NCBI GenBank assembly: GCA_964427535.1
Contig: CAYRVF010000008.1
Coordinates: 3,630-67,629, forward strand
DNA length: 64,000 bases
Direction: 5' to 3'
DNA from: CAYRVF01 sp964427535
GTDB lineage: Bacteria > Chloroflexota > Ktedonobacteria > Ktedonobacterales > JADMIN01
The notes under the pieces are model-generated. The model saw only the letters and a program-made list of their open reading frames with translations, was not told the origin of the DNA and ran no database searches. A program made the position numbers and the translations under genes. Position 1 is the first letter of the stretch; each line of letters starts with the position of its first letter. This document shows positions 1 through 8,843 of the stretch, piece by piece.

Positions 1-1
1 G

Positions 2-1003
2 TGGGCCGAGCAGACTGAGCGCCTGAGCGACGGCGCGTCGCGCCTGACGATTGCTCCAAGCAGGGGCACGCATCTTGTCTTCCACCGCGAGACGTTAGAC
101 ATCGGCGACGAAGCGGTGGTGCTGCCGGAAACTGAGGATGGCCGCATCATCTTCCTGGTGCCGTGGCTTTCCAGTGTGATCGTCGGCACGACCGACACGG
201 AGGTCGAAGAGATCGACTCCCCCCGCGCGACAGACGACGACATCGACTACCTGCTGGAGCACCTGAACCGCTCGATTCGGACGCCGGTGTCGCGTGCCGA
301 CATCGTTTCGACATACGCGGGCAACCGGCCACTGGTGCACCTGCGCGCGCAGACGGGTGCGGCGTCGCACCTCTCGCGATCGCACGCCATCGTCGAGGCG
401 CCCGATGGGCTGATCACGATATCCGGCGGCAAGCTCACGACGTACCGCCAGATGGCCGAGGACGTGATGGATCGCATCGACCGGCGCGACGGACGCGACA
501 CCTGGCATCCGACCCGCAATCTGAAACTGGTCGGCGCAACACGGCTTGCCGAGGCACGTGAACGTGTTCGTCTACGGGCGCTCGATCTGGGTCTCACCTC
601 AGCGGAGGTTACCCACCTGCTGAATGGGTACGGCGACGAGACGCCTGCTCTGCTTGACCTCATCGCCGCCGAGCCAGAGTTGCGGCTTCCGCTCGCCGCT
701 GGTCTACCATATTTGCGTGCGGAGGTGGTGCACGCGGTTCGCGACGAGCTGGCGCTGACGGTCGAGGACGTGCTGGCCCGGCGCACGCGCATGTCGCTGG
801 AGGACGCCACACGCGGCGTGGATGCGGTGCACACCGTTGCCGAGCTGATGGCACGCGAGCTTGGCTGGACCGCGGAACAGGAGGCGCGGCAGGTCGTCGA
901 GTATGCCAGGTACGCCGAAGAGCAGGCAGGTCCGCTGCGCAGTTTGCTCGCCGAGCGCCTGCATCAGCAACGCACAAGTGAAGCCGCCGAGCTGGAGGTG
1001 TAG
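2..1003 (+). CDS. glpD: Glycerol-3-phosphate dehydrogenase (GlpD), C-terminal part, cut by window edge
   Basis: FAD-dependent glycerol-3-phosphate dehydrogenase oxidises sn-glycerol 3-phosphate to dihydroxyacetone phosphate at the membrane. The frame is open from base 2 with no stop, so the N-terminal FAD-binding part lies outside the window. What is visible begins with a PSRGTHLVF segment typical of GlpD, then a PW-x8-GTTDTE stretch, a NRPLVHL segment, and ISGGKLTTYR, the conserved C-terminal FAD-contacting motif of the DAO fold. The last ~130 residues are the helical GlpD C-terminal domain. The first ATG/GTG inside the window (116) is internal and should not be taken as the start. Confidence 0.93.
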   Translation, partial: WAEQTERLSDGASRLTIAPSRGTHLVFHRETLDIGDEAVVLPETEDGRIIFLVPWLSSVIVGTTDTEVEEIDSPRATDDDIDYLLEHLNRSIRTPVSRADIVSTYAGNRPLVHLRAQTGAASHLSRSHAIVEAPDGLITISGGKLTTYRQMAEDVMDRIDRRDGRDTWHPTRNLKLVGATRLAEARERVRLRALDLGLTSAEVTHLLNGYGDETPALLDLIAAEPELRLPLAAGLPYLRAEVVHAVRDELALTVEDVLARRTRMSLEDATRGVDAVHTVAELMARELGWTAEQEARQVVEYARYAEEQAGPLRSLLAERLHQQRTSEAAELEV

Positions 1004-1022
1004 GAAGAACCTCTCCCCCAAC

Positions 1023-1045
1023 CCCCTCCCCTTGGAGGGGAGGGG
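1023..1045. repeat. Palindromic C/G hairpin repeat, copy 1
   Basis: Two exact 10-base arms (1023-1032 and 1036-1045) separated by TGG form a C/G-rich hairpin. It follows the glpD stop and faces the convergent glycosyltransferase gene. The same design recurs near 34185 and, decayed, near 38670. It has no T-tract, so it is a dispersed intergenic repeat or a rho-independent-like stop of unknown strength. Confidence 0.6.
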
Positions 1046-1161
1046 CCGTGAGGCGAAGGACGTTTCCAAGGGCAACGGACAAGGCGCATCATCCCGGCGG
1101 GACAGTTCCATGTCGATCTTTTGGGGGCGAGGCATATGTCGCCCGCCCGTCCCGGCTGCCA

Positions 1162-3330
1162 CTATCCCAACGCGGGACATGTAGGGGGTGCCGTGGCATT
1201 AGCCGTGTCGTAGTGGCCTGTGGCGGCATGCAGATCGGGCAGGCGCGGGCGATCGGCGAGAAAGCGCAAGGGACCGGCGGTGATGAGCTGCGGCATGGCG
1301 GGTGTGGGTGCGCCGCGCACGCCCAGCGTAGGGAGAGCGCCGGTCTGCGAGGCGCACACGGCGGATGTGGAGGCGTTGACCCAGGTGAAGAGGGTCTCGC
1401 CGGCCAACCACCGCGAGGGTGAGCAGGCCACCTCGTCGGTGCCGCTGCTGAAGGCGAATGTCATCGGCTGCGCGCCGATGGGCGTCGAGTCGAGCACCTG
1501 CCAGCGGAGTCGTAGCCGGTCGGGGCTCGTACGCGCAGCCGCGACCAGCCGGATTGCCGCGCCATCGCTGCTGTACGTGACAGGCGGAATAGGGTCTTCG
1601 CCCGCGAGCAGCGATGGCGGCGCGGTGACGCGATAGGCGTCCAGCCCTGGTCCGCCTGGCAGCGAGATCGTGGCGGCATGAGTTGCGCCAGGGAGCTGGG
1701 CCAGTTGATCGGCCATGCGCGAACTGGGTGCGGCTGAGACGTGCAGTGAGGTGATTCCGGCAGGCGGGAGCAGCAGACAATCGGCAGTGTCGCTCTGGCG
1801 GTCAGAATGTTCGCCCACCAGCAGATAGGTGAGCTGCGACTGATAGCGCTCGGCAAATGGCAGGTCAACATATACCTGTGACGCGCCCGCGCTGGCGGCC
1901 AGCTGTGTGATGCGAGCGCTGGCATTGACGAGTGCGCTGGCACCATACCCATAGCCGTCGGTGGCCGTGAAGCTGCCCGAGGCGAGCGCTGCAGTGTAGC
2001 CGTTGGCGATGACCGCCTGCGCAAGGGTCAGCGCGCTGACGGCCACGACCGCGAGCAGACTAACGGCGACTTGCGCATACTGGCTCAAGCTCGGCCGTAG
2101 CCGGCTAGCGAGACGGGTGATGCCTGCCACGGTGACCACCAGCGGCAGACTCGCCACGATGAACACCGCTGGATACAGCATGAGCAGGTAGTGTGTATAG
2201 ACCGGGCTGGCATGACGGACGAGTGCCACCACCGGTACACAGACCCACAGCCAGAGCAACAGGTCTGCCCGCCAGCGAGCATCGCCTTTGAGCGTGCGCC
2301 ACGCGGCAGGTATCCGCTGGCGACGAGATGAAAGAGCGACGGTGAGATACCACGCTCGGACCGTACGCACGATCAGCGCTGCCGTGAGATAGGCCAGCCC
2401 GAGGAGGAACAGCCAGACGACAATCTGGGTGATCGAGAGACGCAAAGGCGTAAGGCTCGTGTAGGTACTTTGTTGGCCGATACTCCCGCTATCAGGACCA
2501 CCGAGGATTCCTGTGAGGGCAGTGAACGCGGCGCCGTCCACCACCGCCGGATGGTGACCGATGCCCCGCAAGAAGCCGACATCGTAGACCGAGCTGGCGA
2601 GCTCCCAGGCAAGCGTGGGCAGCGCCAGGACGCAGACCGCCACGACGACGAGCGCGACGTCGAACCGTCGCGGCGGACGTGGCGCGAGTAGCAGCCCGGC
2701 GAGTGACGCGACTCCGAGCGTGAGTGTGGTCGGGTGCAATTGCACCATGCACGCCAGAATGAGCACATGCGGCAGAAACCACCGGCGCGATCCTCGAATG
2801 CATCCGGCGTAGAGCGTCAGCGCCCAGAGCACCGCGAGTGGCGCGATGTAGTTCTGTTGCCAGAGAAACCGGCTGTAGTTCACCGCTGCCGGTGCGGTAG
2901 CGAAGAGCGCGGTGGCGAGGATGGCGGTGAGCCGGCCAAAGTAGCGGTTGGTGAAGATGTAGCAGAGCGCGACGCCGAGGGCGTTCCACAGCGCGAGGGC
3001 GGCGACGGGATAGAGCGGATTGCGGCTGAACGCGGCGAATGGCATCAGGATATACACGCTGAGCGGCATATTGAGAAACCCAATTGACGACGGAATGCCC
3101 GTCACCGGCAGGGCCGCACGGGTGAATGCCGACCGCGCCAGCGTCATCAGCTCCGCCTGATCGTCGAGAAACTGGGTCGTGCCAAGCTGGTTCAGCCGCA
3201 AGAACGCGGCGACGACGAGCAGCAGCCAGAGCTCCCACCGTCCCAGCTCCGGGACACGTGCGAGCGCGGAGCGTAGGCCGTTTGTCGCGGTCGATATGTT
3301 CGCGGGCGCTTCCGTGTTGGCTGTCTTCAC
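1162..3330 (-). CDS. PMT/ArnT-like membrane glycosyltransferase
   Basis: A 722-residue polytopic protein that would move a sugar from a polyprenyl-phosphate donor to a protein or envelope acceptor. After a short basic N-terminus it has a first membrane helix, then RLNQLGTTQFLDDQAELMTLA, where the acidic pair in the first extracytoplasmic loop matches the catalytic position of GT39/GT83 enzymes. About ten further hydrophobic segments follow, then a ~250-residue soluble C-terminal domain. I chose the GTG at 3330 because AGGCGAGGAAGC precedes it; the frame extends to an ATG at 3390. Donor and acceptor cannot be read from sequence. A second protein of the same class lies at 20050-21693. Confidence 0.75.
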   Translation of the reverse strand: MKTANTEAPANISTATNGLRSALARVPELGRWELWLLLVVAAFLRLNQLGTTQFLDDQAELMTLARSAFTRAALPVTGIPSSIGFLNMPLSVYILMPFAAFSRNPLYPVAALALWNALGVALCYIFTNRYFGRLTAILATALFATAPAAVNYSRFLWQQNYIAPLAVLWALTLYAGCIRGSRRWFLPHVLILACMVQLHPTTLTLGVASLAGLLLAPRPPRRFDVALVVVAVCVLALPTLAWELASSVYDVGFLRGIGHHPAVVDGAAFTALTGILGGPDSGSIGQQSTYTSLTPLRLSITQIVVWLFLLGLAYLTAALIVRTVRAWYLTVALSSRRQRIPAAWRTLKGDARWRADLLLWLWVCVPVVALVRHASPVYTHYLLMLYPAVFIVASLPLVVTVAGITRLASRLRPSLSQYAQVAVSLLAVVAVSALTLAQAVIANGYTAALASGSFTATDGYGYGASALVNASARITQLAASAGASQVYVDLPFAERYQSQLTYLLVGEHSDRQSDTADCLLLPPAGITSLHVSAAPSSRMADQLAQLPGATHAATISLPGGPGLDAYRVTAPPSLLAGEDPIPPVTYSSDGAAIRLVAAARTSPDRLRLRWQVLDSTPIGAQPMTFAFSSGTDEVACSPSRWLAGETLFTWVNASTSAVCASQTGALPTLGVRGAPTPAMPQLITAGPLRFLADRPRLPDLHAATGHYDTANATAPPTCPALG

Positions 3331-3485
3331 GCTTCCTCGCCTGACCAGATGCGGTACTCGATATCCGGCCGCTGCGCAAGTGACGTGCATCTACGGTCTC
3401 GTCTCGGGCGGCCTGTGTCTGCGCGCGGCGCTACGGTTTTTCCTGACAATCCTACCGGAGGGCTGCCTGTCCGCATCTCGCGTGC

Positions 3486-5261
3486 CTACCACTCGAATGC
3501 CTGTGCGAGCGACGAGTGCGTGTAGCGGAGCAGCACGGGGCTGCCATGCGGGCACGCGGCGGGCGCCGCGACGGTGTGGAGTTCAGAGAGCAGCGCTCGC
3601 TGCTCCGCAGGTGTGAGGATCTGGCCGCGACGAATGGCCGAGCGGCATGCGAGGGAAGCGCAGATGCTTTCCATCCATTGATCTGAGTCGATGGCGGCGT
3701 CGGCCAGCAGCGCCTCAGCGAAGGACGATGGCGACTGTCGAGCGCCGCTCACGCTGGGGACGGCGCGAATCAGAAACGCGCTTCCGCCGAACTCCTGGCA
3801 GCGCAACCCGAGCGTCGCGAGTTCATCGAGCCGTGAGGCAAGCAGCTCCGCTTGCAGGGGTGAGAGTTCGACCAGCACCGGCTGGAGCAGGAGCTGCCCA
3901 GCACTCTCCGCCAGCTCGCCGTCGTGCAGGCTCGCGCGTTGGGCCATGAGACGCTCGTAGAGGATGCGCTCGTGGGCGCGGTGCTGATCGACGAGATAGA
4001 GATGGCCTTCGGGCGAGCGCGCGAGGATGAGCGTCGCATCGAATTGGCCGACCGGCTCCAGCGGAACGGTGGCGGGCGGGGTGCTGTCATGCTGGACGCC
4101 GAGGACGGCATCATAGGATATTGGGCGCTCGGCAAGGCGGCGTGTAGACCGGCGGCGCGGCGACGGCAGCGGGAGCTGTACCGGAGCGCCTAACGATCGC
4201 GTCCGGTGGGGCAAACCGGTCTTGGCGAGTGGAAGAGCGGCGCGACCGAGCGCATCATGTACTTGGCTCCGGAGCGCCGCAGCGATGCCGCCCTCGCCGC
4301 GGAGAAGCACCTCTGCTTTCGACGGATGCACGTTCGGGTCGAGGGTATCGGGAGGTACGGTGATGGCCACTGCGAGCAGCGGATGGCGACCCTTCCGCAG
4401 GAGCGGACGGTATCCGGCTTCGGCGGCGACGAGGAGCGGGCGATTTGTGACCGGGCGGCCATTCACGACGACGACGACATAGTCGCGGTTCGGCATCGTG
4501 TGTGAGCGTCCCGCGACCGCGCCGGTAATGTCTATCCCCGCGGAGACGTCCGTCTGGAACAGTACGAGACTGCTTGCGACATCGGCGCCGTAGAGTGCCC
4601 GGAATGTGGCGGCAAGCCCGTCGCCGTGGGTCTGAAGTACGAGCGTGCCGTCGCTCACATAGGTAAACGAGACGGCCGGATGGGCCAATGCATAGCCGCG
4701 CACCACCGCCAGCACTCGTGCGGCTTCGGCGGCGGGTCCGCGTAGCTGCGCCCGCCGCGAGGGGACCTCGGCAAACAACGAGCGGACGGCGACCGTCGTT
4801 CCGCGCGCACGTGGAGCGACATCCGTCTCGGACGGCCGTCCTGTTCGCAGGAGGAGCCGTGAGCCAAGGCCCTCGGCGGCTGTCGCGCTCGTCAGTTCCA
4901 ACTCGGCAACGGCTGCAATGCTCGCCAGCGCCTCACCGCGAAAGCCAAGTGTGCCGATCGCGTCGAGATCGCGCAGTGTGCGCAGCTTGCTTGTAGTATG
5001 CGGCAGGCAGGCGATTTCGAGCTCGTCCGCCGGAATGCCCACACCGTCGTCGGCGACACGTATCAGGCGCAGTCCGCCGTCGCGCACCTCCACGCGGATG
5101 CTTGTCGCTCCGGCGTCGAGGGCGTTCTCGATCAGCTCGCGGACGACCGAAGCCGGCCGTTCGATGACCTCGCCAGCAGCGATGCGCTCCACCACTTCAC
5201 CTGGCAGAGGTGCTACTTGTCGCGCGGCGCTCACGGCGACGTGTCCTGTCTGCTGTGCCAT
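3486..5261 (-). CDS. mutL: DNA mismatch repair protein MutL
   Basis: MutL couples MutS mismatch recognition to strand incision and removal. The GHKL ATPase N-terminus is complete: RELIENALDAGA (motif I), DDGVGI (motif II) and GFRGEALASI (motif III). The C-terminal half carries DQHRAHERILYE, ACRSAIR and CPHGSP, close to the DQHA-x2-E-x4-E, ACK-x-AIR and C-P-H-G-R-P motifs of MutL proteins with latent endonuclease activity, with A-to-R and R-to-S changes. That suggests a nicking MutL, as expected in bacteria without MutH. It is the second gene of a mutS-mutL operon, 84 bases after mutS, with GGAGGGAG before its ATG. 591 residues, normal length. Confidence 0.96.
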   Translation of the reverse strand: MAQQTGHVAVSAARQVAPLPGEVVERIAAGEVIERPASVVRELIENALDAGATSIRVEVRDGGLRLIRVADDGVGIPADELEIACLPHTTSKLRTLRDLDAIGTLGFRGEALASIAAVAELELTSATAAEGLGSRLLLRTGRPSETDVAPRARGTTVAVRSLFAEVPSRRAQLRGPAAEAARVLAVVRGYALAHPAVSFTYVSDGTLVLQTHGDGLAATFRALYGADVASSLVLFQTDVSAGIDITGAVAGRSHTMPNRDYVVVVVNGRPVTNRPLLVAAEAGYRPLLRKGRHPLLAVAITVPPDTLDPNVHPSKAEVLLRGEGGIAAALRSQVHDALGRAALPLAKTGLPHRTRSLGAPVQLPLPSPRRRSTRRLAERPISYDAVLGVQHDSTPPATVPLEPVGQFDATLILARSPEGHLYLVDQHRAHERILYERLMAQRASLHDGELAESAGQLLLQPVLVELSPLQAELLASRLDELATLGLRCQEFGGSAFLIRAVPSVSGARQSPSSFAEALLADAAIDSDQWMESICASLACRSAIRRGQILTPAEQRALLSELHTVAAPAACPHGSPVLLRYTHSSLAQAFEW

Positions 5262-5345
5262 CGTACGGTCTCCCTCCGGATCGGCGCCCTCGCTCGGACG
5301 GCCACGCCGCCGCGGACTCCGATGTGTGCGCTCGTCTGGCTCAGT

Positions 5346-8111
5346 TTACCGCGTTTGGGGAGTATGTAGCGCATCGAGCGCACGTTGTTGCAGCATGAAG
5401 AGCAGATTGATCGCTTCGATGGGCGTGATGGCGGCGGTCTGCACACTCGCGAGCTCGAGCAGCACGGTGCGGAGCCGCACATCCGCCTCTGTCTGGCTGT
5501 GTTCCGCGGGCACGATCTGTCCCGGTGGCACGTGCTCGCTGGGGCTCGTGTCGGTGGGCCGCCGGACGACCGGTGCAGCTCCCTCATCCGGGACCTCGTA
5601 GGCGCGTGACTGCTCGGCAATGTAGCTCTGCTCGGGCGGTGCGAGCTGCCCGTCCAGCAATACACGCGCGCGTTCGGTTACGGCAGGCGGCAGACCGGCC
5701 ATCGCAGCGACCTGCACGCCGTAGCTCGACCTGCTGGGCCCAGGAACCACACGGTGCAGGAAGATAGCCCGCCCGGATCGCTCGGCCACCTCCATGCGAT
5801 AGGCGCGCAGACCAGGGAGCTCGCGTTCGAGTGTCGCCAGCTCGTGGTAGTGCGTCGCGAAGAGTATCCGCGCACGCACTGTATCGTGCAGATATTCGAC
5901 GACGGCCCGCGCGATTGCCAGCCCGTCGCTCGTGCTGGTGCCCCGGCCAACTTCATCAAGTATGATGAGGCTGTGCGCGGTCGCGTGGCGCAGAATGTGC
6001 GCCGTCTCAACCATCTCCAGCATGAAGGTGCTCAGGCCGCGCGCCAGATCATCCTCGGCGCCGACGCGAGCGAAGATGCGGTCGACGAGGCCGATGTGCG
6101 CGGATCGCGCCGGGACGAACGAGCCAACGTGCGCGAGCAGCGTGATCGTCGCCACCTGACGCAGATAGGTGGACTTGCCCGCCATGTTGGGTCCCGTCAA
6201 CAGAGCGATGCGTGGCGTACCCTCGCTCTCTGTGCTGGCGTCGAGTGAGGTGTCGTTGGGCATGAATTCATCGCCGTCGAGCGCGGTCTCGACGATAGCA
6301 TGGCGTCCCGCGTCGATCTCGAGGAGTGGGTCGGCGGACAGCTCGGGGCGAACGTAGCCGCGCGCGATGGCGACGGTGGCGAGCGAGAGCCAGACGTCGA
6401 GCTGGGCGAGCGCGGCGCTCGTCGCGCGCACCAGCCCCTGATACGTAGTCAGTTCGCCGAGCAGCGCATTGTAGAGGGAGCGCTCTAGCGCGCTGATCTC
6501 GTCCTCGGCGGTGAGTACGCGCGCCTCGTGGTCTTTGAGCTCGGCAGTGACGTAGCGCTCGCCGTTCGCCAGCGTCTGCCTGCGCTGATAGTCGTCGGGG
6601 ACTTTGCTGAGGTGTGTTTTCGAGACCTCGATGTAGTAGCCGAAGACCTTGTTGTAGCCGACCTTGAGCGACTTGATGCCCGTGCGCTCGCGCTCGGTGG
6701 GTTCGAGCGCCGCGATCCACTCGCGAGCGCCCCGAATCGCTTCCACACAGTCGTCCAGCTCACGTGAGTAGCCGGTTCGCAGCATGCGACCGGAGGTGCT
6801 GCCTGGCTCTGGAATCGCGCGCTCGATCAACGCCGACACGTCAGGGCAGGCGTCAAGCGAGTCGCGCAGGCGGCTGAGGGCTGGCGTCTCGGAGGACCGC
6901 AACGCGCGAGTGATCTTGGGGACCTGGTCGAGACCCAGACGCAGCCCGTGCAGTTCGCGCGGCGTCGCCGTGCCCTGGGCGATCCGGCCCATCAGGCGCT
7001 CCAGATCGCCCAGCCCGTCGAGCAGCATGGTCAGCACCTCGCGCAGCCCTGGCCGCTCGTAGAGCTCCGCGACGGCATCCAATCGCGCCTCGATAGCCTC
7101 CCGGTTGCGCAGCGGCTGGGTCAGTTGGCGACGCAGCGTTCTCGCGCCCATCGGTGTCCGGGTGGTGTCGAGTGTCGAGAGCAGCGTGCCGTGACGTACC
7201 ACATTACTCCAGGCAGGCGCGGAGGCCGCGTGCGCCGGCTCGACGACTTCGAGGGCGCGCAGCGTACGCCCATCGATTTCGACGAAGCCACTGGTCGAGT
7301 AGGTCGTGAGGCTGGTTACCAGTGTGAGGAGCGAGGGGTTCATGCGTTCGAGGTACGTGAGGATCGCCCCTGCGGTCGCGATCGCCAGTGGGGCGGACTC
7401 GCAGCCGAACGCGGCGAGCGTGGGCGTCTGGAAGTGGCGCTGCAGCCGCAATCGCGCGTTCTCCACATCGAAGTAGTCTCCCGGGCAGGGGCTGAGCGGG
7501 AACGGAGCGATCCAGCTCTGTTCCTCAGATGGCTCCTCCGCGTCCGGGCGGGTGATACCCTGCGGCACAAGCACTTCGGCGGGCGCGAGCCGGTGCAATT
7601 CGGCTTGCAATCCATCGGGCAGCGCGTCGTGTGGCCAGGTGGTGCAGGCGAATGCGCCGCTGCTGGCATCTACATAGGCCAGCCCAGCGGAGACGCGCCG
7701 CTCGCCCCGCGACGTGGTGCGTCGCTGGAACGCGACCGCGACGAGATAATTGTCACGCGAGGGCGAGAGCATGCCCGGCTCGACTACCGTGCCCGGCGTG
7801 AGGATGCGTGTCACCTCGCGTTTGACGAGCCCTTTTCCGGGAGGACTCACCTGTTCGCAGACGGCGACGCGGTAGCCGCGGGCGACGAGCCGGGCGAGGT
7901 AGGTGTCGAGCGCATGCAGTGGCACTCCCGCGAGCGGCACTTGCTCGTCCGGCCCGTACGAGCGGCTGGTCAGCACAATTTGCAGCACCCGCGCGGCGAT
8001 ACGAGCGTCCTCGTCGAAGAACTCGAAGAAGTCTCCGACCTGGTAGGCGAGAAGTGTATCGGCGTGCTGCGCTTTGATGTCGAGATATTGTCGGCGGGCT
8101 GGTGTGGTCAT
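5346..8111 (-). CDS. mutS: DNA mismatch repair protein MutS
   Basis: MutS1 binds mispairs and small loops and signals to MutL with ATP. The mismatch-reading Phe-x-Glu motif is F28-F29-E30 within GDFFEFF. Connector, lever and clamp domains follow, then the ABC ATPase with Walker A GPNMAGKST (around residue 640) and Walker B LIILDEVGRGTSTSDG. A C-terminal tail of ~120 residues is less conserved. Length 921 residues is slightly above the common 850-880. It leads the mutS-mutL operon and is divergent from the methionine leader, the two being separated by ~110 bases. Confidence 0.97.
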   Translation of the reverse strand: MTTPARRQYLDIKAQHADTLLAYQVGDFFEFFDEDARIAARVLQIVLTSRSYGPDEQVPLAGVPLHALDTYLARLVARGYRVAVCEQVSPPGKGLVKREVTRILTPGTVVEPGMLSPSRDNYLVAVAFQRRTTSRGERRVSAGLAYVDASSGAFACTTWPHDALPDGLQAELHRLAPAEVLVPQGITRPDAEEPSEEQSWIAPFPLSPCPGDYFDVENARLRLQRHFQTPTLAAFGCESAPLAIATAGAILTYLERMNPSLLTLVTSLTTYSTSGFVEIDGRTLRALEVVEPAHAASAPAWSNVVRHGTLLSTLDTTRTPMGARTLRRQLTQPLRNREAIEARLDAVAELYERPGLREVLTMLLDGLGDLERLMGRIAQGTATPRELHGLRLGLDQVPKITRALRSSETPALSRLRDSLDACPDVSALIERAIPEPGSTSGRMLRTGYSRELDDCVEAIRGAREWIAALEPTERERTGIKSLKVGYNKVFGYYIEVSKTHLSKVPDDYQRRQTLANGERYVTAELKDHEARVLTAEDEISALERSLYNALLGELTTYQGLVRATSAALAQLDVWLSLATVAIARGYVRPELSADPLLEIDAGRHAIVETALDGDEFMPNDTSLDASTESEGTPRIALLTGPNMAGKSTYLRQVATITLLAHVGSFVPARSAHIGLVDRIFARVGAEDDLARGLSTFMLEMVETAHILRHATAHSLIILDEVGRGTSTSDGLAIARAVVEYLHDTVRARILFATHYHELATLERELPGLRAYRMEVAERSGRAIFLHRVVPGPSRSSYGVQVAAMAGLPPAVTERARVLLDGQLAPPEQSYIAEQSRAYEVPDEGAAPVVRRPTDTSPSEHVPPGQIVPAEHSQTEADVRLRTVLLELASVQTAAITPIEAINLLFMLQQRALDALHTPQTR

Positions 8112-8221
8112 CGTGCGCTCGCGGCTCTCGAAGTCTATCTGACTGCGTCCCGGGCGGCATCCTGTGCGGCGCGCGGCGTTGCCAGGCTATTGTAGCACGC
8201 GTTGTGGTTGAGCCGGTGGTC

Positions 8222-8251
8222 TTGACAAGCAAAGCTGATAATCTGTATCAT
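8222..8251 (+). promoter_or_regulatory. Promoter of the methionine leader / metX operon
   Basis: A perfect -35 hexamer TTGACA (8222-8227), an 18-base spacer and TATCAT (8246-8251) form a good housekeeping-sigma promoter. Predicted transcription begins near 8258, about 25 bases before the SAM-I aptamer, so the whole double riboswitch leader would be in the transcript. Confidence 0.75.
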
Positions 8252-8280
8252 CTTCATCAACAACAGAAGATGCGCACCCA

Positions 8281-8387
8281 TCCTCATCCAGACTGGCAGA
8301 GGGAATCGGCCCGATGAAGCCTGGCAACCCACTCGCACCGACGCGAGCAGGGTGCAAACTCCGGCGGCAATAGCCGCGAGATGAGGG
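8281..8387 (+). promoter_or_regulatory. SAM-I (S-box) riboswitch aptamer
   Basis: All hallmarks of the SAM-I family are present. P1 pairs CCTCATC (8282-8288) with GATGAGG (8380-8386). GAGGGA and GGCCCGATGAAGCC (k-turn region) are followed by GGCAACC. The pseudoknot-side GGTGCAAACTCC segment then precedes a P4 hairpin. In this family S-adenosylmethionine binding stabilises P1 and favours the downstream terminator. The hairpin terminator at 8421-8456 would be its output. The next gene is metX, a classic S-box target. Confidence 0.95.
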
Positions 8388-8420
8388 GGACAGCGCCGGC
8401 GAGGATTCGCCTGCCGCTCT

Positions 8421-8456
8421 CCGCCCTTGTCCGACCGGTCGAGGGCGGTTGTGTTT
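8421..8456 (+). terminator. Intrinsic terminator of the SAM-I riboswitch
   Basis: CCGCCCTT (8421-8428) pairs with GAGGGCGG (8441-8448) and is followed directly by TTGTGTTTT. It lies ~35 bases after P1 of the aptamer, at the expected place for a SAM-dependent off switch. Confidence 0.75.
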
Positions 8457-8509
8457 TCCGAGGTTGTGAGCCGTCCTGGCGCAGTGCATGCGCCGAGAGC
8501 GGCAGTGCC

Positions 8510-8806
8510 AACAGCCCAGACGAGGACGAGTAGGTGGAGTGAGCGCGGCTACAGAGAGCCGTACCCGATGCGAATTCGGCGCCGCCCTTCCCACTGAAAA
8601 TGACCTCCGAGCCGCGGACTGAGCGCGCGGTAATAGCCGCGCGGGTAGGTTTCTGCCGGGTCGAGCCCGTTACCGCTCGTACCGTACCCAGCATGCGTAT
8701 ATCCCTGCGTGGTGGGCATGGTCGGAGGCCGTTTCCGTCGTAGGAGCGGCGTATCAGGGTGGTACCGCGGACCCTTCGCCCCTGTTTTTTGGGCGAGGGG
8801 TCTTTG
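8510..8806 (+). promoter_or_regulatory. T-box leader, predicted specific for tRNA-Met
   Basis: The conserved T-box AGGGTGGTACCGCGG lies at 8756-8770, immediately before a terminator. Upstream, stem I can be drawn: GAGG (8522-8525) pairs with CCTC (8604-8607) and GGTGG (8533-8537) with CCACT (8591-8595). These enclose an internal loop ACGAGTA opposite GAAAATGA. The AGTA/GAA pattern is the specifier-loop E motif, and the codon followed by the conserved A is ATG (8600-8602), i.e. methionine. The apical AGAGAGCC (8553-8560) fits the distal loop. The bulge TGGT matches an A discriminator, as in tRNA-Met. Uncharged tRNA-Met would stabilise the antiterminator. Confidence 0.9.
8771..8806 (+). terminator. 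T-box terminator hairpin
   Basis: ACCCTTCGCCC (8771-8781) pairs with GGGCGAGGGGT (8791-8801), followed by CTTT. The left arm overlaps the sequence that would pair with the T-box in the antiterminator, the usual mutually exclusive design. It ends ~38 bases before metX. Confidence 0.8.
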
Positions 8807-8843
8807 TGTGTCCGGCAGCTACCAGTTGTGACTAGAGGTCTGG

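Noticed and set aside
6948..8195. 415-codon plus-strand frame opposite mutS
   Set aside because: It covers the MutS N-terminal domains in antisense, has no ribosome-binding site and no recognisable motif.
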